The position numbers were made by a program, and so were the translations under genes. This document shows positions 54,947 through 62,673 of a stretch of DNA of 64,000 nt, one piece after another (within the stretch, counting starts at the first letter, position 1; the number at the start of each line of letters is the position of its first letter). The stretch is from Acidovorax sp. FJL06. GTDB lineage: Bacteria > Pseudomonadota > Gammaproteobacteria > Burkholderiales > Burkholderiaceae_C. The notes beneath the pieces were generated by a model. It was not told the origin of the DNA, did no database searches, and worked only from the letters and a program-made list of their open reading frames with translations. The DNA is taken from NCBI RefSeq assembly GCF_003852545.1, contig NZ_QAJR01000001.1:184370-248369 (forward strand). Reading direction: 5' to 3'.

Positions 54947-55948
54947 ATGATTCCCGCCCCCGCCGTGCTGCCCCCTTTTGATGCCGACCAGGCCCTGCGC
55001 CTGGCCCGCGAAACCTTCGACATCGAGGCCGCGGCCCTGACCGGTCTGGCCGCCCGCGTCGATGGCGTGTTTGCCCAGGCGGTGCAGATGGTGCTGCAGG
55101 CCCGGGGCCGCGTGGTGGTGATGGGCATGGGCAAGAGCGGCCATGTGGGCCGCAAGATCGCCGCCACGCTGGCATCCACCGGCACCCCCGCCTTTTTTGT
55201 GCACCCCGCCGAGGCCAGCCATGGCGACCTGGGCATGGTCACGGGTGACGACCTGGTGCTGGCCATCTCCAACAGCGGCGAAAGCGGCGAACTCACGGCC
55301 ATCCTGCCCGTGCTGCGGCGCCTGGGTGCGCCCATGATCGCCATGACGGGGGGCCTGCAGTCCACCCTGGCGCGTTATGCCGACCTGGTGCTCGATTGCA
55401 GCGTGGAGCGCGAGGCCTGCCCCCTGAATTTGGCCCCCACCGCCAGCACCACGGCCCAGCTGGCCATGGGTGACGCGCTGGCCGTGGCCCTGCTCGATGC
55501 CCGGGGCTTTCGCCCCGAAGACTTTGCCCGTTCGCACCCCGGTGGTGCGCTGGGCCGCAAGCTGCTCACCCATGTGAGCGACGTGATGCGCTCGGGCACC
55601 GAGGTGCCGCGCGTCGCGCCCGAGGCCTCGTTCAGCGACCTCATGCGCGAGATGAGCGCCAAGGGCCTGGGCGCCTCGGCCATCGTGGACGCTGCCGGGC
55701 AGGTGCTGGGCATTTTCACCGACGGCGACCTGCGCCGCCGCATCGAGGCTGGGGCCGACCTGCGCACCGCCACGGCCGCCGAGGTCATGCATACCGGACC
55801 GCGCCGCATTGCGCCCGACGCGCTGGCCGTGGATGCCGCCGAAATGATGGAAGCACACGCCATCACCAGCGTGCTGGTGGTGGATGCGGCAGGCGTGCTG
55901 GTGGGGGTGGTGCACATCGGTGACCTCATGCGCGCGAAAGTCATATGA
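54947..55948 (+). CDS. kdsD: Arabinose-5-phosphate isomerase (KpsF/GutQ family)
   Basis: 333 residues: SIS domain (about 40-180; GRVVVMGMGKSGHVGRKIAA, TLASTGTPAFFVHPAEASHG, SNSGESGEL) and two CBS repeats (about 205-333; VMRSGTEVPRVAPEASFSDL; IFTDGDLRRRIEAGADL). It isomerises ribulose-5-P to arabinose-5-P, the first step of Kdo synthesis. kdsC and lptC follow on the same strand, giving a Kdo/LPS cluster. A repeat element fills the kdsD-kdsC gap. Confidence 0.96.
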   Translation: MIPAPAVLPPFDADQALRLARETFDIEAAALTGLAARVDGVFAQAVQMVLQARGRVVVMGMGKSGHVGRKIAATLASTGTPAFFVHPAEASHGDLGMVTGDDLVLAISNSGESGELTAILPVLRRLGAPMIAMTGGLQSTLARYADLVLDCSVEREACPLNLAPTASTTAQLAMGDALAVALLDARGFRPEDFARSHPGGALGRKLLTHVSDVMRSGTEVPRVAPEASFSDLMREMSAKGLGASAIVDAAGQVLGIFTDGDLRRRIEAGADLRTATAAEVMHTGPRRIAPDALAVDAAEMMEAHAITSVLVVDAAGVLVGVVHIGDLMRAKVI

Positions 55949-55961
55949 CCCCCGTGGATAG

Positions 55962-56045
55962 CCCCCCCCTGAGTCGCTTCGCGCCTTCCCCCCTGAAGGG
56001 GGGACGCACCCCGTGGCCCGGCGAAGCCGGTTCCACGGGTGCACT
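55962..56045. repeat. CCCCTGAGTCGC-family intergenic repeat, copy A
   Basis: CCCCCTGAGTCGCTTCGCGC then CTTCCCCCCTGAAGGGGGG, followed by CCGTGG...CCACGGG, in the kdsD-kdsC spacer. It contains two hairpins. Shares the CCTGAGTCGCTTCGCGCCTT core with copy B (57258) and a diverged CTGAGGCGCTGCGCGCCCT with copy C (58207). Confidence 0.85.
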
Positions 56046-56077
56046 GGCCCCTGCCGTGCCTGTTCAAACGCTGTGCG

Positions 56078-56638
56078 ATGACATCTGACGTGATTTTTCC
56101 CGTGCTGCAATTTCCCCCCGAGCTGCTGCTGCGCGCCCAGGGCGTGCGCGTGGCCTTTTTCGACGTGGATGGCGTGCTCACCGATGGCGGGCTGTATTTC
56201 AGCGAAGCGGGCGAGACGATCAAGCGCTTCAACACCCTCGACGGCCACGGTCTCAAGCTGCTGCAAAAGGCAGGCATCACCCCCGCCGTGATCACGGGGC
56301 GCGACTCTGCGCCACTGCGCGTGCGTCTGAAGGCTTTGGGCGTGGAGCACGCCGTGTTCGGCACCGAAGACAAACGCCCGGCGGCCGAGGACATCCTCGC
56401 CCGGCTGGGCCTGACCTGGGCCCAGGCCGCCGCTATGGGCGATGACTGGCCCGACCTGCCCGTGATGTGCCGCAGCGCCTTTGCCTGTGCGCCCGCCAAT
56501 GCGCAGGCCGAGGTGCGCCATGCGGCCCACTTCGTCACCCAGGCGCGCGGCGGCGACGGCGCGGCGCGCGAACTGTGCGACTTGCTGCTCGTGGCCACGG
56601 GCCGCTATGCGGCGCTGCTGGCGGACTACACCGCATGA
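56078..56638 (+). CDS. kdsC: 3-deoxy-D-manno-octulosonate 8-phosphate phosphatase
   Basis: 186 residues from the ATG at 56078 (MTSDVIFPVLQF); an in-frame ATG at 56039 lies in the repeat and is rejected. HAD motif I FFDVDGVLTDG (D29, D31), motif II VITGRDS, motif III DKRPAAEDILARLGL, and MGDDWPDLPVM are present, with no cap domain, as in the tetrameric KdsC group. It releases Kdo from Kdo-8-P. The stop overlaps lptC (ATGA). Confidence 0.96.
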   Translation: MTSDVIFPVLQFPPELLLRAQGVRVAFFDVDGVLTDGGLYFSEAGETIKRFNTLDGHGLKLLQKAGITPAVITGRDSAPLRVRLKALGVEHAVFGTEDKRPAAEDILARLGLTWAQAAAMGDDWPDLPVMCRSAFACAPANAQAEVRHAAHFVTQARGGDGAARELCDLLLVATGRYAALLADYTA

Positions 56639-57252
56639 TCCGTGTGATCCGCCAGGGCTGGGACCAGCTCTCGATCTACCTGCCCGTGCTGCTGATGGGC
56701 CTGCTGGCCCTGGGCACCTGGTGGCTGGTGCGCAATGCCCCCATGCCGCAGCTGCCCGCCATTGACCGCCCCGTAAAGCACCAGCCCGACTACTTCATGA
56801 AGAACTTCTCGGTGAAGACCTTCGATGCCACGGGCCGCCTGCAGAGCGAAGTGCAGGGCATTGAAGCGCGGCATTACCCTGACACGGACACGCTGGAGAT
56901 CGACCAGGTCCGCATGCGCTCGATCGGCACCGACGGCCGCCTCACAGTGGCCACGGCCCAGCGGGCCCTGAGCAATGCCGATGGCTCGGAGGTGCAGCTG
57001 TTCGGCAACGCCGTCGTCACCCGAGAGCCCCTGCCCGCCAAACCCGGGGCGCTGGCGCAGCCCCGCATGGAGTTCCGGGGGGAGTTCCTGCACGCCTTCA
57101 CCCGCACCGAGCGCGTGCGCTCCGACCAGCCCGTCACCCTCACCCGGGGCAACGACCGCTTCACGGCCGATGGCATGGACTACGACAACCTGGACCAGGT
57201 GCTGCAACTGCGCGGGCGCGTGCGCGGCATGATCCTGCCGGGCAAGAAATGA
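56635..57252 (+). CDS. lptC: LPS export ABC transporter periplasmic protein LptC
   Basis: 205 residues. One N-terminal membrane helix (IYLPVLLMGLLALGTWWLV, about 14-32) and a periplasmic beta-jellyroll (YFMKNFSVKTFDATGRLQSE; VQLFGNAVVTREPL; DRFTADGMDYDNLDQVLQL). It bridges LptB2FG to LptA in lipopolysaccharide transport. Usually lptA and lptB follow; here a repeat element and an SDR gene come next, so those must lie elsewhere. Confidence 0.93.
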   Translation: MIRVIRQGWDQLSIYLPVLLMGLLALGTWWLVRNAPMPQLPAIDRPVKHQPDYFMKNFSVKTFDATGRLQSEVQGIEARHYPDTDTLEIDQVRMRSIGTDGRLTVATAQRALSNADGSEVQLFGNAVVTREPLPAKPGALAQPRMEFRGEFLHAFTRTERVRSDQPVTLTRGNDRFTADGMDYDNLDQVLQLRGRVRGMILPGKK

Positions 57253-57257
57253 GACAA

Positions 57258-57375
57258 CCCCCTGAGTCGCTTCGCGCCTTCCCCCTTCTCTCTACGCGCT
57301 TCGCGCTAGGGGAAGGGGGACGCAGCCAGCGCGGCGGGGCGGCCCTTGCGCGGCTGCCCGCGCATGGTGCGCGCC
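57258..57375. repeat. CCCCTGAGTCGC-family intergenic repeat, copy B
   Basis: CCCCCTGAGTCGCTTCGCGC plus CTTCCCCCTTCTC and TAGGGGAAGGGGGACGC, then a GC-rich tail GGCGGCCCTTGCGCGG. It begins 6 nt after the lptC stop. The tail GGCGGCCCTTGCGCGG is shared with copy C. Confidence 0.85.
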
Positions 57376-57420
57376 AGTTTCACGCGCTGCGGGTGATTCA
57401 CAGCACAACGGATAACTGAG

Positions 57421-58197
57421 ATGGCCACTCCCCTCGTCTTCATCACCGGCGCCTCCAGCGGCATCGGCCAGGCGCTCGCCCTGCGCTTTCACCGGGCGGG
57501 CTACCGGCTGGCCCTGGCCGCGCGCCGCACGGAAGAGGTAAAAACATGGGCTATCGCTCAAGGGATAAGCGCCGATAGCTATGAAATTTATAGTTCTGAC
57601 GTGGCGGTGATCGACAGCATCGTGGCGGCGGGGCGCGACTGCCTGGCGCGCCAGGGCGTGCCCGACGTGGTGGTTGCCAACGCCGGCATCAGCGTGGGCA
57701 TGGACACGGCCGTGCGCGGCGACATCGACGTGATGGCGCGCACCTTTGCCACCAACAACATCGGCATGGCCGCCACCTTCCAGCCCTTTGTGGATGGCAT
57801 GGTGCAGCGGGGCAGCGGCACCCTGGTGGGCATCGGCAGCGTGGCCGGCATCCGGGGGCTGCCGGGGCACGGCGCCTACTGCGCGAGCAAGGCGGCCGCC
57901 ATCAGCTACTGCGAAAGCCTGCGTGGCGAAATGCGCCCGCACGGCGTGCGGGTGGTCACGATCTCGCCCGGCTACATCGACACGCCGCTCACCCAGAAAA
58001 ACCGCTACGGCATGCCCTTCCTGATGCAGCCCGGGGATTTTGCCGACCGCGCCTACCGGGCCATCACGGCGGGCGTGAGCTACCGGGTCATCCCCTGGCA
58101 GATGGGCGTGGTGGCCAAGCTGATGCGCCTGCTGCCCAACGCCGTGTTCGACAAGCTGCTGGCCGGGCGCCCGCGCAAACGCCGAATAGACGAGTAG
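57421..58197 (+). CDS. Short-chain dehydrogenase/reductase
   Basis: 258 residues. GASSGIGQALALRF cofactor motif (about 10-23), NAGIS, catalytic S near 140 and YCASKAAAISY (Tyr-x3-Lys); ISPGYIDTPLTQKN follows. It reduces or oxidises a hydroxyl/keto group; substrate unknown. Residues about 41-58 (TWAIAQGISADSYEIYSS) do not resemble SDR sequence and are encoded by a copy of the dispersed palindromic repeat in inverse orientation, placed in frame between beta-2 and the second acidic strand end. Confidence 0.92.
   Translation: MATPLVFITGASSGIGQALALRFHRAGYRLALAARRTEEVKTWAIAQGISADSYEIYSSDVAVIDSIVAAGRDCLARQGVPDVVVANAGISVGMDTAVRGDIDVMARTFATNNIGMAATFQPFVDGMVQRGSGTLVGIGSVAGIRGLPGHGAYCASKAAAISYCESLRGEMRPHGVRVVTISPGYIDTPLTQKNRYGMPFLMQPGDFADRAYRAITAGVSYRVIPWQMGVVAKLMRLLPNAVFDKLLAGRPRKRRIDE
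57539..57594. repeat. AGCGCTTG/TAGC repeat inside the SDR gene
   Basis: The reverse complement reads CTATAAATTTCATAGC, TATCGGCGCTTATCCCT, TGAGCGATAGCCCATG and aligns along its length with the intergenic copy at 52616 (about three bases in four identical). It is an AT-rich patch in a GC-rich gene and is read through without a stop. Confidence 0.78.
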
Positions 58198-58206
58198 ACG
58201 AGTAGC

Positions 58207-58325
58207 TCCTCTGAGGCGCTGCGCGCCCTCCCCCAAGGGGGGGCGCTCCCAGCGCCCGCAAGCGAAGGCGCCGCATGCGCTGCTTGGCGGCCCTTGCGCG
58301 GGAGCGCTGGCCGGTGCAGCGCCAG
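58207..58325. repeat. CCCCTGAGTCGC-family intergenic repeat, copy C (diverged)
   Basis: CTCCTCTGAGGCGCTGCGCG, CCCTCCCCCAAGGGGGGGCG, then GCTTGGCGGCCCTTGCGCGG. It lies between the convergent SDR and RRM genes. The three copies fall within 2.4 kb. Confidence 0.8.
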
Positions 58326-58397
58326 TTTTGAAGGCGGTGGGCTATTTCAGCTTCGCCAAGGCTTGGCAGGGTTCTATGCCCTTCACATCGCGGCATG

Positions 58398-58419
58398 AAA
58401 AAAGCCCCCGAAGGGGCTT
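58398..58419 (-). terminator. Terminator of the first RRM gene
   Basis: On the minus strand: AAGCCCC, UUCG tetraloop closed by C-G, GGGGCTT, U-run (A-run 58398-58403 on plus). It lies 26 nt after the gene's stop. Confidence 0.88.
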
Positions 58420-58444
58420 CTCTCAAAAAAACCGGATGGAGGGC

Positions 58445-58978
58445 TCAGTAACCGCCGTTGCCACCACCGCCGTAGCCCCCGCCGCCACCATTGCGACCGC
58501 CGCCACCGCCGTTGCGGGAGCCGGAGCCGTAGGGGCTGCGGAAACCGCCTTCGCTGCGGCCGCCACCACCACCACCATAACCGCCGCCGCCCTCGCGGCC
58601 ACCGCCACCATAGCCACCACCGCCGCCTTCACGGCCGCCGCCGTAACCGCCACCACCACCACCACTGCGGCCACCGCCGCCGTAGCCACCACCACCGCCG
58701 CCAAAACCACCACTGCGGGGGGGGCGGGGCTCCATGGGGCGGGCTTCATTGACCACGATGCTGCGGCCGCCCAGGGGCTGGCCGTTCATGCCGTTGATCG
58801 CGGCCTGGGCTTCTGCGTCGCTGCCCATTTCCACAAAGCCAAAGCCCTTGGAACGGCCCGTGTCGCGCTCCATCATGACCTTGGCACTGGTGACCGCGCC
58901 GAATTGGCCAAAAGCCTGTTCCAGGTCGCTGTCGCGCACGGAGTAAGGCAGGTTGCCGACGTACAGTTTGTTGCCCAT
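58445..58978 (-). CDS. Glycine-rich RNA-binding protein (RRM), copy 1
   Basis: 177 residues from the ATG at 58978, with AGGAG 7 nt upstream. One RRM (residues 1-82): RNP2 LYVGNLPYS at 4-12 and RNP1 KGFGFVEMGS at about 43-52. A 90-residue Gly-rich tail with RGG-, GYGGGG- and GGRSG-type repeats follows and ends NGGY. Bacterial RRM proteins of this type are cold- or stress-responsive RNA chaperones, common in cyanobacteria and betaproteobacteria. It forms a tandem duplicate with the gene at 59330, and the RRMs are about 80% identical by eye. Confidence 0.95.
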   Translation of the reverse strand: MGNKLYVGNLPYSVRDSDLEQAFGQFGAVTSAKVMMERDTGRSKGFGFVEMGSDAEAQAAINGMNGQPLGGRSIVVNEARPMEPRPPRSGGFGGGGGGYGGGGRSGGGGGGYGGGREGGGGGYGGGGREGGGGYGGGGGGRSEGGFRSPYGSGSRNGGGGGRNGGGGGYGGGGNGGY

Positions 58979-59057
58979 CGAGGGACTCCTCAAAAACACA
59001 TGGATAAAGCGATGGAGTCCCGAAAACGCAGCCAGCTAATCTCAATGACGCTCTCAG

Positions 59058-59085
59058 CGCGAAACTGACGGATCACCGCAAACTT
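59058..59085 (-). promoter_or_regulatory. Conserved 5' element upstream of RRM copy 1
   Basis: On the minus strand AAGTTTGCGGTGATCCGT then CAGTTTCGCG, 79 nt upstream of the start. 24 of 28 bases match the element at 59811-59838 before copy 2. The 351-bp spacer 58979-59329 otherwise holds only the copy 2 terminator. Confidence 0.55.
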
Positions 59086-59261
59086 GGAAAGCGAGAAAAC
59101 CCCGCCAACCCATTATGCGCCACACTTTTGTGGAAAAAGCAAGCGGCGATGCGCGCTGTGGCGCCCATGCTGCGCGGGCGCAAGGAATGCGCCCACGCTC
59201 CGCTGCGGCGCGGACCGGGCCTGCAGGGGGCGCTTTGCTCTGGGCGGGGCTGCCCGGCCAT

Positions 59262-59286
59262 AAAAAAAGGAGCCCGAAGGCTCCTT
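59262..59286 (-). terminator. Terminator of the second RRM gene
   Basis: On the minus strand: AAGGAGCC, UUCG tetraloop, GGCTCCTT, U-run (A-run 59262-59268 on plus). Same C(UUCG)G loop as copy 1, different stem. Confidence 0.9.
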
Positions 59287-59329
59287 GTTTTGCCATCAGC
59301 AGGCGCGAAGGCCTGCCGAAAAGGACTTT

Positions 59330-59737
59330 TTAGTAGCTGCCGCGGCCACCGCCGTAGCCGCCACCGCCGCCTTCACGGCCACCGCCGTAGCCGCCGCCAC
59401 CATAGCCGCCGCCACCGCCGCTACGGCCACCGCCGTAACCGCCGCCGCCATTGCCGCCACCGAAGCCACCGCTACGGGGAGCGCGGGGCTCCATAGGACG
59501 GGCTTCGTTGACCACGAGGTCACGGCCGCCGAAGTTTTGGCCATGCACGCCTTGGATGGCGGCTTGGGCTTCAGCATCGCTGCCCATTTCGACAAAGCCG
59601 AAACCCTTGGAGCGGCCGGTGTCGCGCTCCATCATGACCTTGGCGCTGCCCACGGAGCCGAACTGGCTGAAGGTTTGTTCCAGATCTTGGTCGCGGAAGG
59701 AATAGGGCAGGTTGCCCACGTAGAGTTTGTTGCCCAT
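59330..59737 (-). CDS. Glycine-rich RNA-binding protein (RRM), copy 2
   Basis: 135 residues from the ATG at 59737, with AGGAG 6 nt upstream. RNP2 LYVGNLPYS and RNP1 KGFGFVEMGS are identical to copy 1, and the RRM differs mainly at helix 1 (FRDQDLEQTFSQFGSV) and the last loop (GVHGQNFGGRD). The Gly-rich tail is about 48 residues, half that of copy 1, ending GGGRGSY. Each copy has its own 5' element and terminator, so they are transcribed separately. Confidence 0.95.
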   Translation of the reverse strand: MGNKLYVGNLPYSFRDQDLEQTFSQFGSVGSAKVMMERDTGRSKGFGFVEMGSDAEAQAAIQGVHGQNFGGRDLVVNEARPMEPRAPRSGGFGGGNGGGGYGGGRSGGGGGYGGGGYGGGREGGGGGYGGGRGSY

Positions 59738-59810
59738 GAAGGACTCCTGAAAAAACATGAAAACGCGATGGAGCCCGACGCAATCAACAAACCTGTGACG
59801 ACTTCAAAGA

Positions 59811-59838
59811 CGCGAAACTGACCAATCACCGCTAAGTT
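59811..59838 (-). promoter_or_regulatory. Conserved 5' element upstream of RRM copy 2
   Basis: On the minus strand AACTTAGCGGTGATTGGT then CAGTTTCGCG, 73 nt upstream of the start. It matches the copy 1 element at nearly the same distance. It may be a promoter, a cold-responsive leader, or simply sequence kept since duplication. Confidence 0.5.
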
Positions 59839-59992
59839 AGCTGCCCCTCTGCTAGCAGAAGAGCGAAGCCATTATCAATCACTTTATGGGAGGCGTGGGG
59901 GTTTATTTCTGGGCCGGATGCCCCAAAACAGGCGAATGGCGTGGTTTTGCGGCCAATCCCCGGGCAAACCATAGGGTAAAATCAGGGGGTCT

Positions 59993-60140
59993 TTGGGGAG
60001 TAGCCCGCCCGGCTGTGCAATGCGCCGGGGGCATGCGTCAACAAACTTGGGTTCGGTGAACCTATGGTGCATGCGGTTTTTTGAACTGGGCGAGACCATT
60101 GACTGCATGCCGATCCAATGGCCGGAGTCGGGGTGCAGTC
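59993..60140 (+). promoter_or_regulatory. yybP-ykoY manganese riboswitch
   Basis: The conserved blocks are in order: TTTGGGGAGTAGC (59992-60004), a stem-loop, ATGCGTCAACAAAC (60033-60046), another stem, and GGGCGAGACCATTGAC (60088-60103). This is the yybP-ykoY aptamer, which binds Mn2+ and switches on Mn exporters. Downstream GACTGCA...TGCAGTC (60101-60140) can form a stem, and ATCCGGCCGGAT (60157-60168) lies near the start codon. A -10-like TAAAAT at 59978 precedes it. The spacer from 59738 holds nothing else besides the RRM leader. Confidence 0.9.
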
Positions 60141-60180
60141 AATGCGTTCTACAACAATCCGGCCGGATTGACCCCACAAA

Positions 60181-60750
60181 ATGGAAGCCTTCTTCGTATC
60201 GACCGCCATCGTCGCCCTTGCCGAGATGGGCGACAAAACCCAACTGCTCGCCCTCGTGCTCGCTGCGCGGTTCCGCAAACCCTGGCCCATCGTGCTGGGC
60301 ATCCTGGTCGCTACCCTAGTCAACCATGGCCTGGCGGGTGCCGTGGGCGCCTGGGTGACCACCTTCGTGGGGCCGCAGGTGCTGCGCTGGATTCTGGGCG
60401 CTTCGTTCATCGCCATGGCCGTGTGGATGCTGATTCCCGACAAGCTCGATGAGGGGGAGGCCGATGGCGCACCGCGCTGGGGTGTGTTCGGCACCACCGT
60501 CGTGGCGTTTTTCCTGGCCGAGATGGGCGACAAGACGCAGATCGCCACCGTGATGCTGGCCGCGCAGTACAACGCCTACTTCTGGGTGGTGGCGGGCACC
60601 ACGCTCGGGATGATGATCGCCAACGCGCCCGTGGTCTGGCTGGGCGAGCGCATCACGCGCCGCGTGCCGATCCGCGCAGTGCACCTGGTGTCGGCCGTGA
60701 TCTTCCTGGTGCTGGGGCTGCTGGCGATCTTTGCGCCCACGGGCGCCTGA
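60181..60750 (+). CDS. TMEM165/GDT1-family manganese exporter (UPF0016)
   Basis: 189 residues, six predicted helices in two repeats, each with the signature E-x-G-D-K-T/S: VALAEMGDKTQLLALVLAA (about 11-29) and FFLAEMGDKTQIATVMLAA (about 110-128). Bacterial members export Mn2+ (MneA/MntX group). The upstream yybP-ykoY element would raise expression when Mn2+ is high, which supports the function. The ATG directly follows CACAAA with no strong ribosome site, consistent with riboswitch control of initiation. Confidence 0.93.
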   Translation: MEAFFVSTAIVALAEMGDKTQLLALVLAARFRKPWPIVLGILVATLVNHGLAGAVGAWVTTFVGPQVLRWILGASFIAMAVWMLIPDKLDEGEADGAPRWGVFGTTVVAFFLAEMGDKTQIATVMLAAQYNAYFWVVAGTTLGMMIANAPVVWLGERITRRVPIRAVHLVSAVIFLVLGLLAIFAPTGA

Positions 60751-60786
60751 CGGACACAGCGGCAGGCGCTTTTGGTATATTTGCCG

Positions 60787-60840
60787 AACGCGCCGATTTG
60801 CCACAGCTTGCGGGCGCTTTATAAATCCTGCTAAAGACCC
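60787..60840 (+). promoter_or_regulatory. SAM-II riboswitch upstream of metX
   Basis: ACGCGCCGATTTGCCAC, GCTTGCGGGCGC, TTTATAAATCC, TGCTAAAGACCC: the order and core match the SAM-II pseudoknot (as in metX/metA leaders of alphaproteobacteria and marine sequences), including the P1 stem GCGCC/GGCGC and the final GCTAAAG. It would switch metX off when S-adenosylmethionine is abundant. Confidence 0.88.
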
Positions 60841-60854
60841 GTCCGACATCCCTG

Positions 60855-60888
60855 CCCGGCCTCGTTTTTAGCGACGCCGGGTTTTTTT
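60855..60888 (+). terminator. Terminator abutting the metX start codon
   Basis: CCCGGC (60855-60860) and GCCGGG (60876-60881) form a stem, and seven T (60882-60888) run straight into the ATG at 60889. It lies just after the SAM-II element, so it may be the expression platform, or cover the ribosome site. Confidence 0.75.
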
Positions 60889-62019
60889 ATGTCGTTTTTT
60901 GCCACGCCCCAGTCCATGCACTTTCCGGAGGTCCTGCCGCTGCAAAGCGGTGCGTCCCTGCGCGACTACCACCTGGCCTACGAGACCTACGGCACGCTCA
61001 ATGCCGACCGCTCCAACGCGGTGCTCGTGTGCCACGCCCTCAATGCCTCGCACCATGTCGCGGGCGTCTACGCCGGGCAGGACAAGAGCGAGGGCTGGTG
61101 GGACAACATGATCGGCCCCGGCAAGCCCGTGGACACCGACCGCTTCTTCGTGATCGGCGTGAACAACCTGGGCTCGTGCTTCGGCTCCACCGGGCCCATG
61201 CACACGCACCCGGACACTGGCGAGGTCTATGGCGCGGATTTCCCCGTGGTCACGGTGGAAGACTGGGTCAACGCCCAGGCCCGCCTGCTCGACCGGCTGG
61301 GCATCCTGCAACTGGCCGCTGTGCTGGGCGGCAGCCTGGGCGGCATGCAGGCATTGAGCTGGACGCTGCAGTACCCCGAACGCATGCGCCATGCGGTGGT
61401 GGTGGCCAGCGCGCCCAACCTCACGGCCGAGAACATCGCCTTCAACGAAGTGGCCCGCCGCGCCATCGTGACCGACCCGGACTTCCACGGCGGCCACTTC
61501 TACCGCCATGGCGTGATCCCCAAGCGCGGCCTGCGTATTGCCCGCATGATTGGCCACATCACGTACCTGAGCGACGACGTGATGAACGAGAAGTTTGGAC
61601 GCCAGCTGCGCGAAGGCCTGGAGCTGAAATACAGCACCCAGGACATCGAATTTCAAATTGAAAGCTACCTGCGCTACCAGGGCGACAAGTTCAGCGATTA
61701 CTTCGACGCCAACACCTATTTGCTCATCACCCGCGCGCTCGACTACTTCGACCCGGCCCGCGTGCATGGCGGCAACCTCACGCGCGCTCTGGCCCGCGCC
61801 ACGGCGAAGTTCCTGCTCGTGAGCTTCACCACCGACTGGCGCTTTTCGCCCCAGCGCAGCCGCGAGATCGTCAAGGCCTTGCTCGACAACCGCCGCAGCG
61901 TGAGCTACGCCGAGATCGACGCTCCCCATGGGCATGATGCCTTCTTGCTCGATGACGCGCGCTACATGGGCGTGATGCGCTCCTATTTCGATAGCATTGC
62001 CAAGGAGGTGCAGCCATGA
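60889..62019 (+). CDS. metX: Homoserine O-acetyltransferase
   Basis: 376 residues, alpha/beta-hydrolase fold. Nucleophile S149 in [12 protein letters not shown]; catalytic D and H in FSPQRS...[13 protein letters not shown]. It acylates homoserine with acetyl- or succinyl-CoA to start methionine synthesis. The start [12 protein letters not shown] is typical of the family in Comamonadaceae; the T-run before it leaves no visible ribosome site. It overlaps metW by 4 nt (ATGA), giving the standard metX-metW operon. A SAM-II riboswitch precedes. Confidence 0.97.
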   Translation: MSFFATPQSMHFPEVLPLQSGASLRDYHLAYETYGTLNADRSNAVLVCHALNASHHVAGVYAGQDKSEGWWDNMIGPGKPVDTDRFFVIGVNNLGSCFGSTGPMHTHPDTGEVYGADFPVVTVEDWVNAQARLLDRLGILQLAAVLGGSLGGMQALSWTLQYPERMRHAVVVASAPNLTAENIAFNEVARRAIVTDPDFHGGHFYRHGVIPKRGLRIARMIGHITYLSDDVMNEKFGRQLREGLELKYSTQDIEFQIESYLRYQGDKFSDYFDANTYLLITRALDYFDPARVHGGNLTRALARATAKFLLVSFTTDWRFSPQRSREIVKALLDNRRSVSYAEIDAPHGHDAFLLDDARYMGVMRSYFDSIAKEVQP

Positions 62020-62600
62020 CCGAAAAAGCGGCGATGCAAGCCCTGGCCCGCCTGGTGCCCACGGGCAGCCGCGTGCTCGACCTGGGCTGCGGCAACGGCG
62101 CCATGCTCGACTACCTGCAGCGCGAACGCGGCTGCAGCGGCTATGGCGTGGAGATTGACGACGCCAACGTGCTCGCTTGCGTGCAGCGCGGCGTGGATGT
62201 GATCCAGCTCAACCTCGACGAGGGCCTGGCCCTGTTCGACGACAACAGCTTCGACGTGGTGCTGCAGATCGACACGCTGCAGCACCTGCGCAATGCCGAA
62301 ACCATGCTGCGCGAGACCGCGCGCGTGGGCCGCACCGGCGTGGTGGCCTTCCCCAACTTTGCGCACTGGCCCAACCGCCTGTCCATCCTGCGCGGGCGCA
62401 TGCCCGTCACCCGGCGCCTGCCCTATCAGTGGTACGACACGCCCAACATCCGCGTGGGCACCTACAAGGACTTCGAGGTGCTGGCCACCAAGAACAGCCT
62501 GCGCATCCTCGATGCCTTCGGCCTGCAGGAAGGACAGGAAGTGCGCTGGCTGCCCAACGCGCGCGCGGGCACGGCCGTCTTCCACTTCGAACACGCCTAG
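62016..62600 (+). CDS. metW: Methionine biosynthesis protein MetW
   Basis: 194 residues. SAM-methyltransferase-like motif [15 protein letters not shown], then [33 protein letters not shown] and [20 protein letters not shown], all typical of MetW. In Pseudomonas and others MetW is required with MetX for efficient homoserine acylation. Translationally coupled to metX. Confidence 0.96.
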   Translation: MTEKAAMQALARLVPTGSRVLDLGCGNGAMLDYLQRERGCSGYGVEIDDANVLACVQRGVDVIQLNLDEGLALFDDNSFDVVLQIDTLQHLRNAETMLRETARVGRTGVVAFPNFAHWPNRLSILRGRMPVTRRLPYQWYDTPNIRVGTYKDFEVLATKNSLRILDAFGLQEGQEVRWLPNARAGTAVFHFEHA

Positions 62601-62673
62601 CCAGTCCGCCTGCACGACACGCCACTGTCAAGTGCATCGGCTAAGGTGCGGGTTCCGCATGGAGGAGACCCGC

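Noticed and set aside
56039-56077. Earlier ATG for kdsC
   Set aside because: It would add 13 residues encoded by an intergenic repeat; the ATG at 56078 gives the conserved start.
58445-58740. Tandem short repeats resembling a satellite or CRISPR-like array
   Set aside because: They are in frame and encode the Gly-rich tail of an RRM protein; no uniform repeat-spacer structure.
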